Shown: piece after piece, positions 17,408-26,753 of the stretch
Position numbering within the stretch: the stretch's first letter is position 1
Layout: every line of letters begins with the position of its first letter
Assembly: GCF_019720915.1 (NCBI RefSeq)
Contig: NZ_JAHKSI010000002.1
Location: 372,001 to 436,000 of the forward strand
DNA from: Alkalihalobacillus sp. TS-13
GTDB lineage: Bacteria; Bacillota; Bacilli; Bacillales; Fictibacillaceae
Length of the DNA: 64,000 nucleotides
Direction: 5' to 3'
Position numbers and translations under genes: made by a program
The notes under the pieces: model-generated
What the model was told of the DNA's origin: nothing
Database searches by the model: none
Seen by the model: only the letters and a program-made list of their open reading frames with translations

Positions 17408-18523
17408 ACGAAGATTAACAGACCATTCTTTTAGATTGTAGTGGGTGTATTTACCCTTATCGGCTTTTCCGATGCACAGCTCCATACTCCGTCGGGAAAG
17501 GTTCATGATGATTGAGAATACCGTCTCCATTCTCCGATGTTCAGGTGCCCTTTCATTTTCATAATGATTAATGGAATTCGGCTTGTTGAATTCATCAGAT
17601 AACCAGACTTTGAATACTTCAGTATCGATTGTCTGATTTAAATGTACCTTTGAATGGATCAACTGTTCTGCTCTGTTTTTCCTGATAAGAGAGTCGTCAA
17701 ATTTGAATTCGTTGCGATCCTCGACGTTCTCCAAAATCTTGTCCGATAAAATATGATTCGTGTGAACGACTTTCCCTTCATTGGTAGTCAGCATATCAAT
17801 TCCATAAGGGGAGACCTCATAATTGGCTACCATCGCTCTTCCATCACCCTGATCACTGCCGATCATGAAATTCGCGGTAGAAGCCATCTGACCATCTTTT
17901 ATCTTAGAAACGGCTTCATGTAAAGAGCTGGAGTTCAATACACTCCGTAAGCCAAGATGTATTGGAACTTGTTCGCTTTTTTTATTGGTCAGCAAGGCAT
18001 TCAGACAGACACCCATCCCCGCAGAATTGTACCCGATCTTTCCGATTATTCCGCCTTCTGTGACCATTTGGATTGAAGGCTTTCCTTCTTGCTCGATATC
18101 CAATAACAAAAGACTTTTGATCTGGGCAGCCTTCCAGTCCCAGTTCTGTGATAGGATCGTATTGTTTGCACGAGGTGGTGTGATGCCAATGGCGGTACAC
18201 CCATCACTGAAGCTTTTGCTCTTGCCGGAGTAATTGGCAAGGGCGATCTCACTTCTTGCATTCAAAGCAAGGATGTCTTCGAATTCGACACCTGCCCCTT
18301 GTGCGACGCCCTCCATCTCCTCAATAAAATCCGGGTTATATTGTTCGATTGCATTCAAGTGTGACAGCGCCACTTCCTTCGCTTGTTTCCAGCTGATCTT
18401 GCTGTACCCATGAAACAAAGCTTCATAAGTAGATAGGCTTTGCAAGACCTGTTCTCTACCTTCCTCACCATGGTTCCTTCCGATTTCCATTGGTGAACCC
18501 TTCAGCTTTAGATGTTTGATCAT
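17402..18523 (-). CDS. C45-family autoproteolytic acyltransferase/amidohydrolase
   Basis: This 373-residue protein belongs to the N-terminal-nucleophile group that includes fungal isopenicillin-N acyltransferase. The expected self-cleavage site lies at Gly-Cys109 in FSDGCTAIG, with the downstream NWDWK and the RSEIAL region typical of the family. After cleavage Cys109 would be the catalytic N-terminus. Bacterial members act on amide bonds of N-acyl amines or amino acids. It is the last gene of the sigma-54-driven leftward cluster, 33 bases after the aldehyde dehydrogenase gene, so it may release or modify an acylated intermediate of that pathway (inference). Confidence 0.8.
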   Translation of the reverse strand: MIKHLKLKGSPMEIGRNHGEEGREQVLQSLSTYEALFHGYSKISWKQAKEVALSHLNAIEQYNPDFIEEMEGVAQGAGVEFEDILALNARSEIALANYSGKSKSFSDGCTAIGITPPRANNTILSQNWDWKAAQIKSLLLLDIEQEGKPSIQMVTEGGIIGKIGYNSAGMGVCLNALLTNKKSEQVPIHLGLRSVLNSSSLHEAVSKIKDGQMASTANFMIGSDQGDGRAMVANYEVSPYGIDMLTTNEGKVVHTNHILSDKILENVEDRNEFKFDDSLIRKNRAEQLIHSKVHLNQTIDTEVFKVWLSDEFNKPNSINHYENERAPEHRRMETVFSIIMNLSRRSMELCIGKADKGKYTHYNLKEWSVNLRC

Positions 18524-18556
18524 TAATCAGTATCCTTTCAATCAAAGTTACCAGGT

Positions 18557-19993
18557 TCAATTCCGGTTGATGATAACCAGTTTCATTTCTGTCATTTCTT
18601 CAATCGCATATTTCAAACCTTCACGTCCTGTCCCACTTTCCTTAACACCACCATACGGCATATGGTCGACCCTGAAAGTAGGGATATCGTTGATCAGCAC
18701 ACCACCGACTTCCAATCGATCTGCTGCATCCAGTCCTGAATCGATATCCTTTGTGTATATTCCTGCTTGTAGTCCATAACGTGAATTGTTCATCAAGGTA
18801 ATCCCTTCGTCAATGGAAGTAATGCGATTAATGATGACGATAGGCGCGAACACTTCCTGGCAGGACACATTAACATCAGAAGCTGCCTCCAATAGGACTG
18901 TCGGAGTCAGTACATTCCCTTCTGGCTTTCCACCGAATGCAACTTCAGCACCTGCATTTACGGCTTCTTGTATCCAATCCAAGCTGCGTCCCAAATCTTG
19001 TCCAGAAATCATTGCCGCTACATCCGTATTTTCGTCCAAAGGATTTCCGACAACTAATTTTTTTGTTTCAGCAATGAACTTTTGAACGAATGTGTCATAA
19101 ATTGCTTCATGTACATATATTCGTTGCAAAGAGATACAGACCTGCCCCTGGAATGCGAAGGCACCCTGTACTGCTCTTGATATGATCTTATCGAGGTCAA
19201 CATCTTCATCAACAATAACCCCGGAATTTGATCCTAATTCCAGTGTGACTTTTTTCAAGCCAGCCTTATTTCTGATCCCTGTCCCTACTTCAGGGCTCCC
19301 AGTGAACGTAACAGCCTTCACCCGATCATCGGTAACAAACGCTTCACCAATTACACTTCCCTTTCCTGTCACAATATTGAATCCGCCCGCTGGCAACCCT
19401 GCAGCCTCAATCAATTCTGCCAGGAAAAAGGCGGACAACGGCGTTTGATTCGCCGGCTTAAGGATGACAGGGTTTCCCGCAGCGATAGCAGGTCCAACTT
19501 TATGCGCGACGAGATTCATAGGAAAATTAAATGGAGTGATTGCGGCTACTACACCAATCGGTTCTCTTACAGTGTAAGCAAGACGGTTTTCCCCTCCAGG
19601 AGCAGCATCCAACGGTATTGTCTTTCCTTCAATCCGTTTCGCTTCCTCCGCTGCGAACTTATACGTCTGGATAGTACGTGCCACCTCTCCTCTAGCTGTT
19701 GTAATCGGCTTTGAAGCTTCCAGCGCGATGATGCGCGCTGCTTCTTCAGATCGTTCCTCCATCAGAGACGCAATCTTTTCGAGAATAGAAGCACGTTGAT
19801 ATGCTGGCATTTTTCTTAATACTGTTCTTGCTCCTTCCGCGGCGATGATCGCATTGTCCACATCTTCTACATTTCCCTCAGGAATTTCTGCAATTTGTTC
19901 TCCACTGAAAGGGGCGTAAAGAGGTTTATACGTTTTTGTTTCGATCCACTTTCCATTGATGAATAAATTCTTTTTCACTAACGTCGTCTCCAT
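18557..19993 (-). CDS. NAD(P)-dependent aldehyde dehydrogenase
   Basis: This 478-residue ALDH-superfamily enzyme has the general base E252 (VTLELGSNSG) and nucleophile C286 (GQVCISLQR), and the cofactor-site stretches ITPFNFP and FTGSPEVG. The SNSG after the Glu and ISLQR after the Cys resemble lactaldehyde/aminoaldehyde-type members more than classical succinate-semialdehyde dehydrogenase. Its ATG overlaps the stop of the aminotransferase gene (TAATG), showing coupling. With a second ALDH in the operon, it may oxidise the first aldehyde, for example an aminoaldehyde to GABA. The substrate is inferred. Confidence 0.88.
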   Translation of the reverse strand: METTLVKKNLFINGKWIETKTYKPLYAPFSGEQIAEIPEGNVEDVDNAIIAAEGARTVLRKMPAYQRASILEKIASLMEERSEEAARIIALEASKPITTARGEVARTIQTYKFAAEEAKRIEGKTIPLDAAPGGENRLAYTVREPIGVVAAITPFNFPMNLVAHKVGPAIAAGNPVILKPANQTPLSAFFLAELIEAAGLPAGGFNIVTGKGSVIGEAFVTDDRVKAVTFTGSPEVGTGIRNKAGLKKVTLELGSNSGVIVDEDVDLDKIISRAVQGAFAFQGQVCISLQRIYVHEAIYDTFVQKFIAETKKLVVGNPLDENTDVAAMISGQDLGRSLDWIQEAVNAGAEVAFGGKPEGNVLTPTVLLEAASDVNVSCQEVFAPIVIINRITSIDEGITLMNNSRYGLQAGIYTKDIDSGLDAADRLEVGGVLINDIPTFRVDHMPYGGVKESGTGREGLKYAIEEMTEMKLVIINRN

Positions 19994-21360
19994 TACTGCT
20001 CCCCCTCTAATTGTTCCTTTACAACATCTTCGATTACTTGACCGATGACATCAAGCGCCTCGTTCAATTGATCGTCTGTGATGACAAGCGGACAGAGCGT
20101 CCGTATCACATTTCCATATAATCCAGCCCCTAGAATGACGACCCCCCGGCGGTTACATTCAGCAATGATCTTACCTGTTAATACCTTGTCTGGTTCCTTT
20201 GAGTCCCGGTCTTTAACGATTTCCATCGCTGTCATTGCTCCAAGGCCTCGAATATCACCAATTACATCTGTCTTTTCCCGCATTTCCTTGAATTTGTTTT
20301 TGATGAGTACACCGATTTTGTTTGCTCTTGAAATAAGGTTCTGCTCCTCCAATAACTTGATCACTTCAAGAGCAGCAACGCATCCTAGCGGACTTCCTCC
20401 GTAGGTCCCTCCAATTTCTCCAGGATTCGGAGCTTCCATGATTTCCGCTTTTCCTGTCACGGCACTTATAGGTAGACCTGCCGCAATCGATTTGGACATC
20501 GTGATCAGATCAGGATCGATGTCAAAATGCTCGGAAGCGAACATTTTTCCTGTCCGACCGAAACCTGTCTGAACCTCATCAGATATGAATAAAATACCGT
20601 GCTCTCTGCAAATTTCCCGGACTCCTTGTACAAACCGCTTTGAAGGTACGATAAATCCTCCTTCACCCTGAATCGGCTCCAGGATGAAAGCCGCGATATC
20701 TTCAGGAGGCACTTCACCTAGGAAGAAATCGTTTAACTGTTTCAACAGGTAGTCATCCAGTTGATTGTCCGTCATTCCTTCAGGCTTTCGATAATAATAG
20801 GGGTGACGCACTTTGTACGTATCGGAAGGAAATGGGCCGAACCCGTTTTTATAAGGCTTCACTTTACTAGTCAACGCCATCGTCATCGAGGTCCTTCCGT
20901 GGTAGCCTCTCTCGAACGATACGATCGCTCTTCTGCCTGTGTATTTACGTGCGATTTTTACTGCATTTTCTACCGCTTCTGCCCCAGAATTGAGAAAAAA
21001 GGTCTTCTTTTTAAAATTGCCTGGCGTGATTGCATTCAATTTCTCTGCAAGTTCGATGTAAGGCTCATACATCGCTACATGGAAACAGGGATGGATATAC
21101 TTTTCCACTTGTTCCTGTACCGCCTTTACGACTGTTGGTGGACAATGGCCGGTATTTAACGAGCCGATCGCACCCGCAAGATCAATCAATGTATTTCCAT
21201 CAATATCAGTGATGAGCGCGCCTTCCCCTTTTTCAATGAATGCAGGAGAGGTGTTGAAGGGACCACGAGGAACATTTTCTTCCTTCCGTTTTAAGAGGGC
21301 GCTTGATTTTGGACCGGGTAGCTCTGTTTTCAGGTTGATGTGCTTCGTTTTCAGCAACAT
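19993..21360 (-). CDS. gabT: 4-aminobutyrate aminotransferase-type class III aminotransferase
   Basis: A 455-residue PLP enzyme. K290 in TMSKSIAAGLP is the Schiff-base lysine, preceded by DEVQTGFGRTG; NSGAEAVENAVK binds the phosphate. The sequence is GabT-like over its whole length, including EPIQGEGGF and the C-terminal TLCPLVI. It would move the amino group of GABA (or a close omega-amino acid) to 2-oxoglutarate, giving succinate semialdehyde. AAAGGAG precedes the ATG. It is 44 bases downstream of ald and overlaps the following ALDH by one base. Confidence 0.88.
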   Translation of the reverse strand: MLLKTKHINLKTELPGPKSSALLKRKEENVPRGPFNTSPAFIEKGEGALITDIDGNTLIDLAGAIGSLNTGHCPPTVVKAVQEQVEKYIHPCFHVAMYEPYIELAEKLNAITPGNFKKKTFFLNSGAEAVENAVKIARKYTGRRAIVSFERGYHGRTSMTMALTSKVKPYKNGFGPFPSDTYKVRHPYYYRKPEGMTDNQLDDYLLKQLNDFFLGEVPPEDIAAFILEPIQGEGGFIVPSKRFVQGVREICREHGILFISDEVQTGFGRTGKMFASEHFDIDPDLITMSKSIAAGLPISAVTGKAEIMEAPNPGEIGGTYGGSPLGCVAALEVIKLLEEQNLISRANKIGVLIKNKFKEMREKTDVIGDIRGLGAMTAMEIVKDRDSKEPDKVLTGKIIAECNRRGVVILGAGLYGNVIRTLCPLVITDDQLNEALDVIGQVIEDVVKEQLEGEQ

Positions 21361-21404
21361 TGGTAGACACTCCTTTTTTCTATATCTTCTGTTATTGTGA
21401 TCGT

Positions 21405-22538
21405 TTAGACAGCCAATGTTTTTTCAGATAAAAGGGTCACAGCGGGCATGAATTCCAATCCGTGAGCATCAGCGACGGCTTGGTACGTCAATACTCCGTC
21501 CAGTGTGTTGATTCCTTTCAGAATCGACTCATTCTCAAGGCTTGCTTTCGCATACCCTTTACCCGCGATTTCCAGGGCATATGGGACTGTGACGTTGGTC
21601 AGACCGATCGTCGACGTTTTTGGCACAGCCCCTGGCATGTTCGCCACTGCATAATGAACAATACCATGCCTTTCATAGGTAGGGTGATCATGCGTCGTAA
21701 TCCTGTCCACGGTTTCAAAAATGCCACCCTGGTCGATAGCGACATCCACGATAACGGCTCCGTCCTTCATCGTTTTCACCATCTCTTCCGTAACCAATTT
21801 AGGTGCTTTTGCGCCTGGGATAAGAACCGCACCAATGACAAGGTCCGACTCCGCAACAGCTTCTGCGATGTTCAGTGGGTTTGACATCAATGTATTGATT
21901 GCATTTCCAAAAATATTGTCTAGTTCACGCAATCTTTCAGGGTTGAGGTCGACAACCGTCACATCTGCCCCGAAACCGACCGCTAATTTAGCGACATTCA
22001 TACCGACGACGCCACCACCGATGATGGTCACTTTGCCACGTCTGACTCCTGGTATCCCGCTCAACAAAACACCTTGACCGCCATGAGTCTTTGCAAGGAA
22101 CTGGGCGCCGATCTGAGCAGCCATCCTCCCAGCGACTTCACTCATCGGCGTTAATAGTGGCAAGCTTCCATTACGTAATTGAATCGTCTCATAAGCAATG
22201 CTTACTACTTTCTTATCTAGCAGGGCTTTTGTCAAAGCAGGTTCTGCAGCCAAATGTAAATAGGTGAATAGAATTAATCCTTGACGGAAATAGTTGTACT
22301 CTTCTGGTTGCGGTTCTTTCACCTTCATTACCATTTCTTGTGCCCATGCCTCACGGGCGGTCAACACAATCTCAGCGCCTACAGACATGTATTGTTCATC
22401 TGTAAAGCCTGATCCAAGACCTGCACCTGTTTCGATATAAACTTCGTGACCGGATGAAGTTAAGTTGAATACTCCAGATGGAGCTAGTGCTACACGATTT
22501 TCGTTATTTTTTATTTCTGTCGGGATACCGATACGCAT
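21405..22538 (-). CDS. ald: Alanine dehydrogenase
   Basis: This 377-residue NAD enzyme interconverts L-alanine with pyruvate and ammonia. It begins [17 protein letters not shown] like B. subtilis Ald and contains the Rossmann motif [11 protein letters not shown], catalytic Lys in VMKVKEPQ and His in YLHLAAE. GAGGAGG lies six bases before the ATG at 22538; the ATG five codons upstream overlaps that ribosome site. In this operon it can regenerate pyruvate from alanine formed by the omega-aminotransferase, pulling amine catabolism forward and releasing ammonia. Confidence 0.95.
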   Translation of the reverse strand: MRIGIPTEIKNNENRVALAPSGVFNLTSSGHEVYIETGAGLGSGFTDEQYMSVGAEIVLTAREAWAQEMVMKVKEPQPEEYNYFRQGLILFTYLHLAAEPALTKALLDKKVVSIAYETIQLRNGSLPLLTPMSEVAGRMAAQIGAQFLAKTHGGQGVLLSGIPGVRRGKVTIIGGGVVGMNVAKLAVGFGADVTVVDLNPERLRELDNIFGNAINTLMSNPLNIAEAVAESDLVIGAVLIPGAKAPKLVTEEMVKTMKDGAVIVDVAIDQGGIFETVDRITTHDHPTYERHGIVHYAVANMPGAVPKTSTIGLTNVTVPYALEIAGKGYAKASLENESILKGINTLDGVLTYQAVADAHGLEFMPAVTLLSEKTLAV

Positions 22539-22578
22539 ATGAATCCTCCTCATTCATCTCAACTTGAGTGCTATTGTA

Positions 22579-23232
22579 TTATTTACTCGTGGTATACGCT
22601 TTGTTGGTCCATTCCATTGAAGTAGCATAACCTCTTGAAGCCTCGTCTTCAGGAAGATAGTTCGGAGTGACATCTTTCAGAACGAATCCATTGTTCTTCT
22701 GGAAGGTCAACACCGGATCGTAGATTTCATCATTGATGACCTTTTCTGCATACTCTTTTGCGGACATGATATCTGAATATTTATAGTAGTAAGGAATACG
22801 ACCACCGATTATGATGCTCTTCAGGTTTAAATCCTTGCAAACCTGTTTTCGTGCGTCGTATAGACGCCGACCAAGCTTCAACTTCCGATAATCTTTGTGG
22901 ACACTTACTTCAACGCCGTAGAGATTCAAGCCATCGGGGTTATGGTTCTTGATATACCCATTGTCGGATATCGCTGTATAGGAATGATTGTCTGCATAAT
23001 CATCGAAATTGACGATGAGACTCGAACAGGATCCAACAATCTTTCCTTCATATTCCATACAGATCTGCCCCTCTGGAAAAATTTCAGCCTGACTAGCGAA
23101 ATGCTCCCTTTTAAATGAGATATCAGGACCGAAGCTGTCATCAGAAAGTTCAGCCACCTCCAATACATCTTCTTGTGTAATGTTTCTGATGACGATTTCT
23201 TTTTCTAACCTGGGTAAATCAATGTTGTTCAT
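22579..23232 (-). CDS. Standalone GNAT acetyltransferase like the N-terminal part of YhcX
   Basis: This 217-residue protein matches, as I remember it, the N-terminal GNAT domain of the YhcX family (FPEGQICMEYEGKIVGSCSSLIVNFDDYADNH in pieces, NHNPDGLNLYG, SVHKDYRKLKLGRRLYDARK), whose members are usually about 500 residues with a C-terminal nitrilase-like domain. Here the protein ends after the GNAT domain. The acetyl-CoA loop is RKLKLGRRLY. The first ATG with a usable ribosome site (AAAGGAG, 11 bases) is at 23232; the 62 extra upstream codons overlap gabD. It sits inside the amine-catabolic operon, so it may acetylate an amine intermediate (inference). Confidence 0.8.
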   Translation of the reverse strand: MNNIDLPRLEKEIVIRNITQEDVLEVAELSDDSFGPDISFKREHFASQAEIFPEGQICMEYEGKIVGSCSSLIVNFDDYADNHSYTAISDNGYIKNHNPDGLNLYGVEVSVHKDYRKLKLGRRLYDARKQVCKDLNLKSIIIGGRIPYYYKYSDIMSAKEYAEKVINDEIYDPVLTFQKNNGFVLKDVTPNYLPEDEASRGYATSMEWTNKAYTTSK

Positions 23233-23266
23233 ACATCCATTCGCTCCTTTCAATAGTGGTCGAGTC

Positions 23267-24691
23267 TTAGTTTCCAGTGCTGATGGAGACAAATTTTTCT
23301 TCCAGATATTCCAATAAGCCGGACTTTCCACCCTCTTTGCCCATTCCGCTCTCCTTGATTCCTCCAAATGGAGCTTGAGGGACAATCGGTGCTGGATCAT
23401 TGATTCCGACGATGCCATACTCCAATTCTTTCATCATGCGATGTCCTCTTCCAAGATCCTTTGTGAAGCAATATGCTGCAAGTCCATAGCTTTCATGATT
23501 TGCCCTCTCGATAATTTCCGTTTCATCTTTGAACGTGAAAATAGGTGCAACAGGTCCAAATGTTTCTTCAGTAGAGATCTTCATATCATCGTGTGCATAG
23601 TTGATGACCGTCGGTTCGTAAAAGTTTCCTATAGTGTTTTCAGAACGCCTGCCGCCGCATAACACTTTTCCGTTCCGTCTCAGTGCATCATCCACATGGC
23701 TTTCCACCTTTTCTAAAGCCTGGCTGTTGATAAGCGGACCGACATCGATTCCTTCTTCGATTCCATTTCCAACTTTCAATTTCGCGGCTGCTTCAGCAAG
23801 CTTCCCTCCGAATTCTTCAGCAATGCTTTCGGCAACATAAACCCTGTTGGTACTTATGCATGTTTGCCCTGAGTTCTTGAACTTCGTCACGAGGACACCC
23901 TGAACGGCAGCATCAAGGTCTGCATCATCAAATATGATTAATGGTGCATGCCCGCCAAGCTCCATGGACACTTTCTTGACTGTGTTCGCCGCTTTTCGGA
24001 GAAGCAATTTACCGACATTTGTTGAACCAGTGAACGTCAGCTTGCGGACATCTGGATTTTCGGTCATTTCGTCACCGATTTCCTCTGCTGGTCCGATGAC
24101 TAGATTCGCTACTCCTTTCGGCAATCCAGCCTCATGAAAACATTCAAAAACTTTGATTGCTGAGAGCGGCGTTGATGGTGCTGGCTTCAGTACAACCGTA
24201 CAACCCGCAGCAAGTGCCGGTCCGATTTTCCTTGTGATCATCGAAGCAGGGAAATTCCATGGAGTAATTGCAGCCGTGACCCCTACTGGTTCCCGTAAAA
24301 GCATCAAATGCTTATCAGGATGGGAAGCTGGGATGGTCTCTCCGTAAATCCGTTTCGCTTCTTCTGCATACCAATCCAGATAAGCGATTGCTCCTCCAAC
24401 CTCTCTTTTGGCATCAGGTAACGGTTTCCCCATTTCCATTGTGATCGTTTTCGCGATATCATCCGCTTTATCTTTCATCTTCGCAACTACTCTCGCTAAA
24501 TATTTACCACGTTTTTGACCGGTCTCTCTCTTCCATGTCTTGAACGCTTCCTTTGCACTTTCGATCGCTTCACGGGTCTCTTCACGACCGCCGGAAGCAA
24601 CCGAATCAATGAGTTCTCCTGTAGCAGGGTTATATACCTCTAACGTTTCACCTGAATTTGATTTTCTCCATTCTCCATTTATATAGAGCAT
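23267..24691 (-). CDS. gabD: Succinate-semialdehyde dehydrogenase type ALDH
   Basis: A 474-residue aldehyde dehydrogenase with E244 (SMELGGHAP), C278 (SGQTCISTNR) and ITPWNFP/FTGSTNVG cofactor motifs, all close to GabD/YneI-type NAD(P) succinate-semialdehyde dehydrogenases. It would oxidise succinate semialdehyde to succinate, feeding the TCA cycle. AAGGAGG precedes the ATG by seven bases. It lies second in the leftward cluster; a fragment of repeat R1 sits in the 186-bp gap to the upstream aminotransferase. Confidence 0.88.
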   Translation of the reverse strand: MLYINGEWRKSNSGETLEVYNPATGELIDSVASGGREETREAIESAKEAFKTWKRETGQKRGKYLARVVAKMKDKADDIAKTITMEMGKPLPDAKREVGGAIAYLDWYAEEAKRIYGETIPASHPDKHLMLLREPVGVTAAITPWNFPASMITRKIGPALAAGCTVVLKPAPSTPLSAIKVFECFHEAGLPKGVANLVIGPAEEIGDEMTENPDVRKLTFTGSTNVGKLLLRKAANTVKKVSMELGGHAPLIIFDDADLDAAVQGVLVTKFKNSGQTCISTNRVYVAESIAEEFGGKLAEAAAKLKVGNGIEEGIDVGPLINSQALEKVESHVDDALRRNGKVLCGGRRSENTIGNFYEPTVINYAHDDMKISTEETFGPVAPIFTFKDETEIIERANHESYGLAAYCFTKDLGRGHRMMKELEYGIVGINDPAPIVPQAPFGGIKESGMGKEGGKSGLLEYLEEKFVSISTGN

Positions 24692-24779
24692 GTTTCATCC
24701 TCCTTGATCTTTTTTTAATTGATTTCTGCGAAATTCATTCCGGCGGGGCGATCGGCAAGCCAACTTGTGGGTTCCTTGT

Positions 24780-24831
24780 TGTGGGATCTTCCCTGGTTCG
24801 CTTTTCCCGCGGGAGTGTCGCCACTTTCGCT
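24780..24831. repeat. Fragment of intergenic repeat R1 (right end)
   Basis: TGTGGGATCTTCCCTGG, then TTCGCTTTTCCCGCGGGAG and TGTCGCCACTTTCGC, match the right ends of copies C and D. The fragment lies inside the operon, between the first aminotransferase gene and gabD. Confidence 0.7.
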
Positions 24832-24877
24832 TAAAGAAATATTTCTATAGGGATGGGTCTTTTTTAATAAGTTGGAT

Positions 24878-26263
24878 TTATCGGTATTTCTTTTCAAATA
24901 CGGTAATTGATTCATCCAAAATGTTGACGATATCTTGTACTTGTTGCCTGTTGATAATCAACGGCGGTGCGATCGCTACGATGTTCCGTCCTACTTTGGA
25001 AACGAGCGGACGGAGGATCAACTTTCTTCTGAAGCATTCCTCTGTCACTTCTGTCGCTGGTAATAGGGAAGGATCAAATGGAACACCATTATCCCGATCT
25101 TCATACAATTCAAATCCTGCCAACAATCCTAATGCCCTCTCGTTCGTCACACTCGGATGCCGTTCTTTTAGATATTCGAATCCCGCCTTAAGCTCGAATT
25201 CCATGTTTTTTGCATTGGCCACAATATTGTCCCGTTCCAGAATTTCAATATTCTTCAGTGCCACTGCACAGGCGGTTGGATGTCCACTGTAGGTGAAACC
25301 GTGTGCCAGCACATCGTCATATTGAACCAGTGTATTTCGAATTTCATCCTTCAAGAGCACAGCTCCCAATTGTGAGTAACCGCTTGAGATCCCTTTGGCA
25401 ACACACATCATATCCGGAACGACACCCCAGTTATCTACGCCGAACATTTCACCTGTTCGGCCAAATCCACAAATGACTTCATCTGCGATGAGTAGGATAT
25501 TGAATTCGTCACAAAGCTTTCGGACTGCCTCCAGATACCCATCCGGAGGAACATGAACACCGCCGGAGCCTTGTACAGGTTCGAGGATGATAGCTGCAAC
25601 TGTATCCGCACCCTCTTTTTCGATCACATCACGGATGCATCCCTCATAGTTCGAATCACTTTTATCACCTAATTCACAATTCGTGAGATGAGGTTCTGCA
25701 TGATATACTTCGGTCATACCCGATCCGGAAAATGTATGAAAGGCTGGAATCGCTGTAGCAGTTTGCGCTCCAATCGTCACACCATGATAAGACTGCTTCA
25801 ATGCGATGATCTTCCTCTTTTGCGGCATACCTTTCAGCGCCCAATAAAACCGGGAAAGCTTGAATGCGGTATCATTGGATTCAGATCCTCCAGATGTATA
25901 GAAAACAGCATTCAGATCACCTGGTGCCATGGTTGCTAGCTTCTCAGCCAAGCGTACTGCTGGTTCATTCGAGAAACCTGCGAAGGAAGAACTGAACGCT
26001 AATTTCGTCATCTGTTCTTTTGCCGTCTCTGCAAGCTCTTCATTGCCATGACCAAGGTTGACATTCCAGAGCATTGAAAGTCCGTCGATATACTGGGAAC
26101 CCTCCGCATCGCTGACGTAGATTCCATCTCCATTTGCGAATCTGAGCTTCGGTCCATTGTCCGCGAAAAGCTTTGGATTGGTAGTAGGATGGATATAATG
26201 GCGTTTATCGAGTTCATCAAGATTAGTTGTCACAGAATCGTTCAATGTAAGTTGATTTGTCAT
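24878..26263 (-). CDS. Class III omega-aminotransferase (putrescine/omega-amino acid:pyruvate type)
   Basis: A 461-residue PLP enzyme with K290 in MCVAKGISSGYSQLG, DEVICGFGRTG and YTSGGSESNDTAFK. These features and the LWNVNLGHG and HGFTYSGHP motifs resemble the SpuC/beta-alanine:pyruvate group, which uses pyruvate as amino acceptor. It is the promoter-proximal gene of the cluster, behind a sigma-54 promoter and AGGAGGT. I infer that it starts breakdown of a diamine or omega-amino acid and makes alanine that Ald recycles. The exact amine cannot be read from sequence. Confidence 0.85.
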   Translation of the reverse strand: MTNQLTLNDSVTTNLDELDKRHYIHPTTNPKLFADNGPKLRFANGDGIYVSDAEGSQYIDGLSMLWNVNLGHGNEELAETAKEQMTKLAFSSSFAGFSNEPAVRLAEKLATMAPGDLNAVFYTSGGSESNDTAFKLSRFYWALKGMPQKRKIIALKQSYHGVTIGAQTATAIPAFHTFSGSGMTEVYHAEPHLTNCELGDKSDSNYEGCIRDVIEKEGADTVAAIILEPVQGSGGVHVPPDGYLEAVRKLCDEFNILLIADEVICGFGRTGEMFGVDNWGVVPDMMCVAKGISSGYSQLGAVLLKDEIRNTLVQYDDVLAHGFTYSGHPTACAVALKNIEILERDNIVANAKNMEFELKAGFEYLKERHPSVTNERALGLLAGFELYEDRDNGVPFDPSLLPATEVTEECFRRKLILRPLVSKVGRNIVAIAPPLIINRQQVQDIVNILDESITVFEKKYR

Positions 26264-26309
26264 GATTTGACCTCCTGATATAGGTGGGATTTGAATTCAT
26301 CTATAAATA

Positions 26310-26327
26310 ATGCAATAATCATGCCAA
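26310..26327 (-). promoter_or_regulatory. Sigma-54 (-24/-12) promoter of the amine-catabolic operon
   Basis: On the minus strand TTGGCATG-ATTA-TTGCAT matches the consensus TGGCACG-N4-TTGCW with the GG-N10-GC spacing. It lies about 50 bases upstream of the aminotransferase start. A sigma-54 activator is encoded 430 bases away. Confidence 0.88.
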
Positions 26328-26375
26328 CTTTAAATCCCTTGATTAAGGGGCATTTAATTCATGAAGATTCTGAAA

Positions 26376-26393
26376 TTATGCAAATACGCATAA
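26376..26393. promoter_or_regulatory. Candidate upstream activator site
   Basis: TTATGC-AAATAC-GCATAA is a perfect inverted repeat about 60 bases upstream of the -24 element, where an enhancer-binding protein would bind. Confidence 0.6.
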
Positions 26394-26420
26394 CGCTATT
26401 AACAACTGCATGAGGTGTGG

Positions 26421-26606
26421 TTAACGGACACCAGGGACGTTATTTCTCCGAAAAGGCTCTGTTCTGGAGCATTAACGGACACCAGGGACGTTATTTCTCC
26501 AAAATGCACCTAAAATTATCCTCAAAATGCTAAATAAGGGCTCCTGTGTCCGTTAAAATTCTGAAACGATGTTTTTACTGAAAATAAGGGCTCTCATGTC
26601 CGTTAA
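26421..26606. repeat. Four-unit palindromic repeat array (R3), copy 1
   Basis: Two forward units (26421 and 26472: TTAACGGACACCAGGGACG, then TTATTT) are followed by two inverted units (26532-26556 and 26581-26606: AATAAGGGCTC...GTCCGTTAA). The whole could fold into large stems. It sits between the regulator and the aminotransferase promoter. Confidence 0.85.
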
Positions 26607-26627
26607 TTCGATCTTCAGAAAGAAAAA

Positions 26628-26743
26628 GGCTGGCCCAAAAAGAAAAGTGTCAGACACCTCCAACACAACATTTTGAATCAAAAACACGCTTTCTCAAAAT
26701 GTTGTTAAGTTCGGAGGGAGTCAGACACTTATGGGTCAGCCCC
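26628..26743 (-). terminator. Long hairpin repeat R2, copy 2, acting as terminator
   Basis: Outer arms GGCTGGCCCA and TGGGTCAGCC enclose a second stem (AAGTGTCAGACACCTCC with GGAGGGAGTCAGACACTT) and a third (AACATTTTGA with TCAAAATGTT). The minus strand ends in TTTTTCTTTC, so it terminates the regulator gene ending at 26754. The same element, interrupted, is at 6449-6937. Confidence 0.75.
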
Positions 26744-26753
26744 TTTTCATTTT

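Noticed and set aside
22579-23418. Extended GNAT frame starting at 23418
   Set aside because: The first 62 codons overlap gabD on the same strand in another frame and lack a ribosome site and family similarity.
26421-26606. Possible CRISPR array
   Set aside because: Units occur in both orientations, only four in number, with irregular spacing, and no cas genes are present; it is a palindromic repeat.
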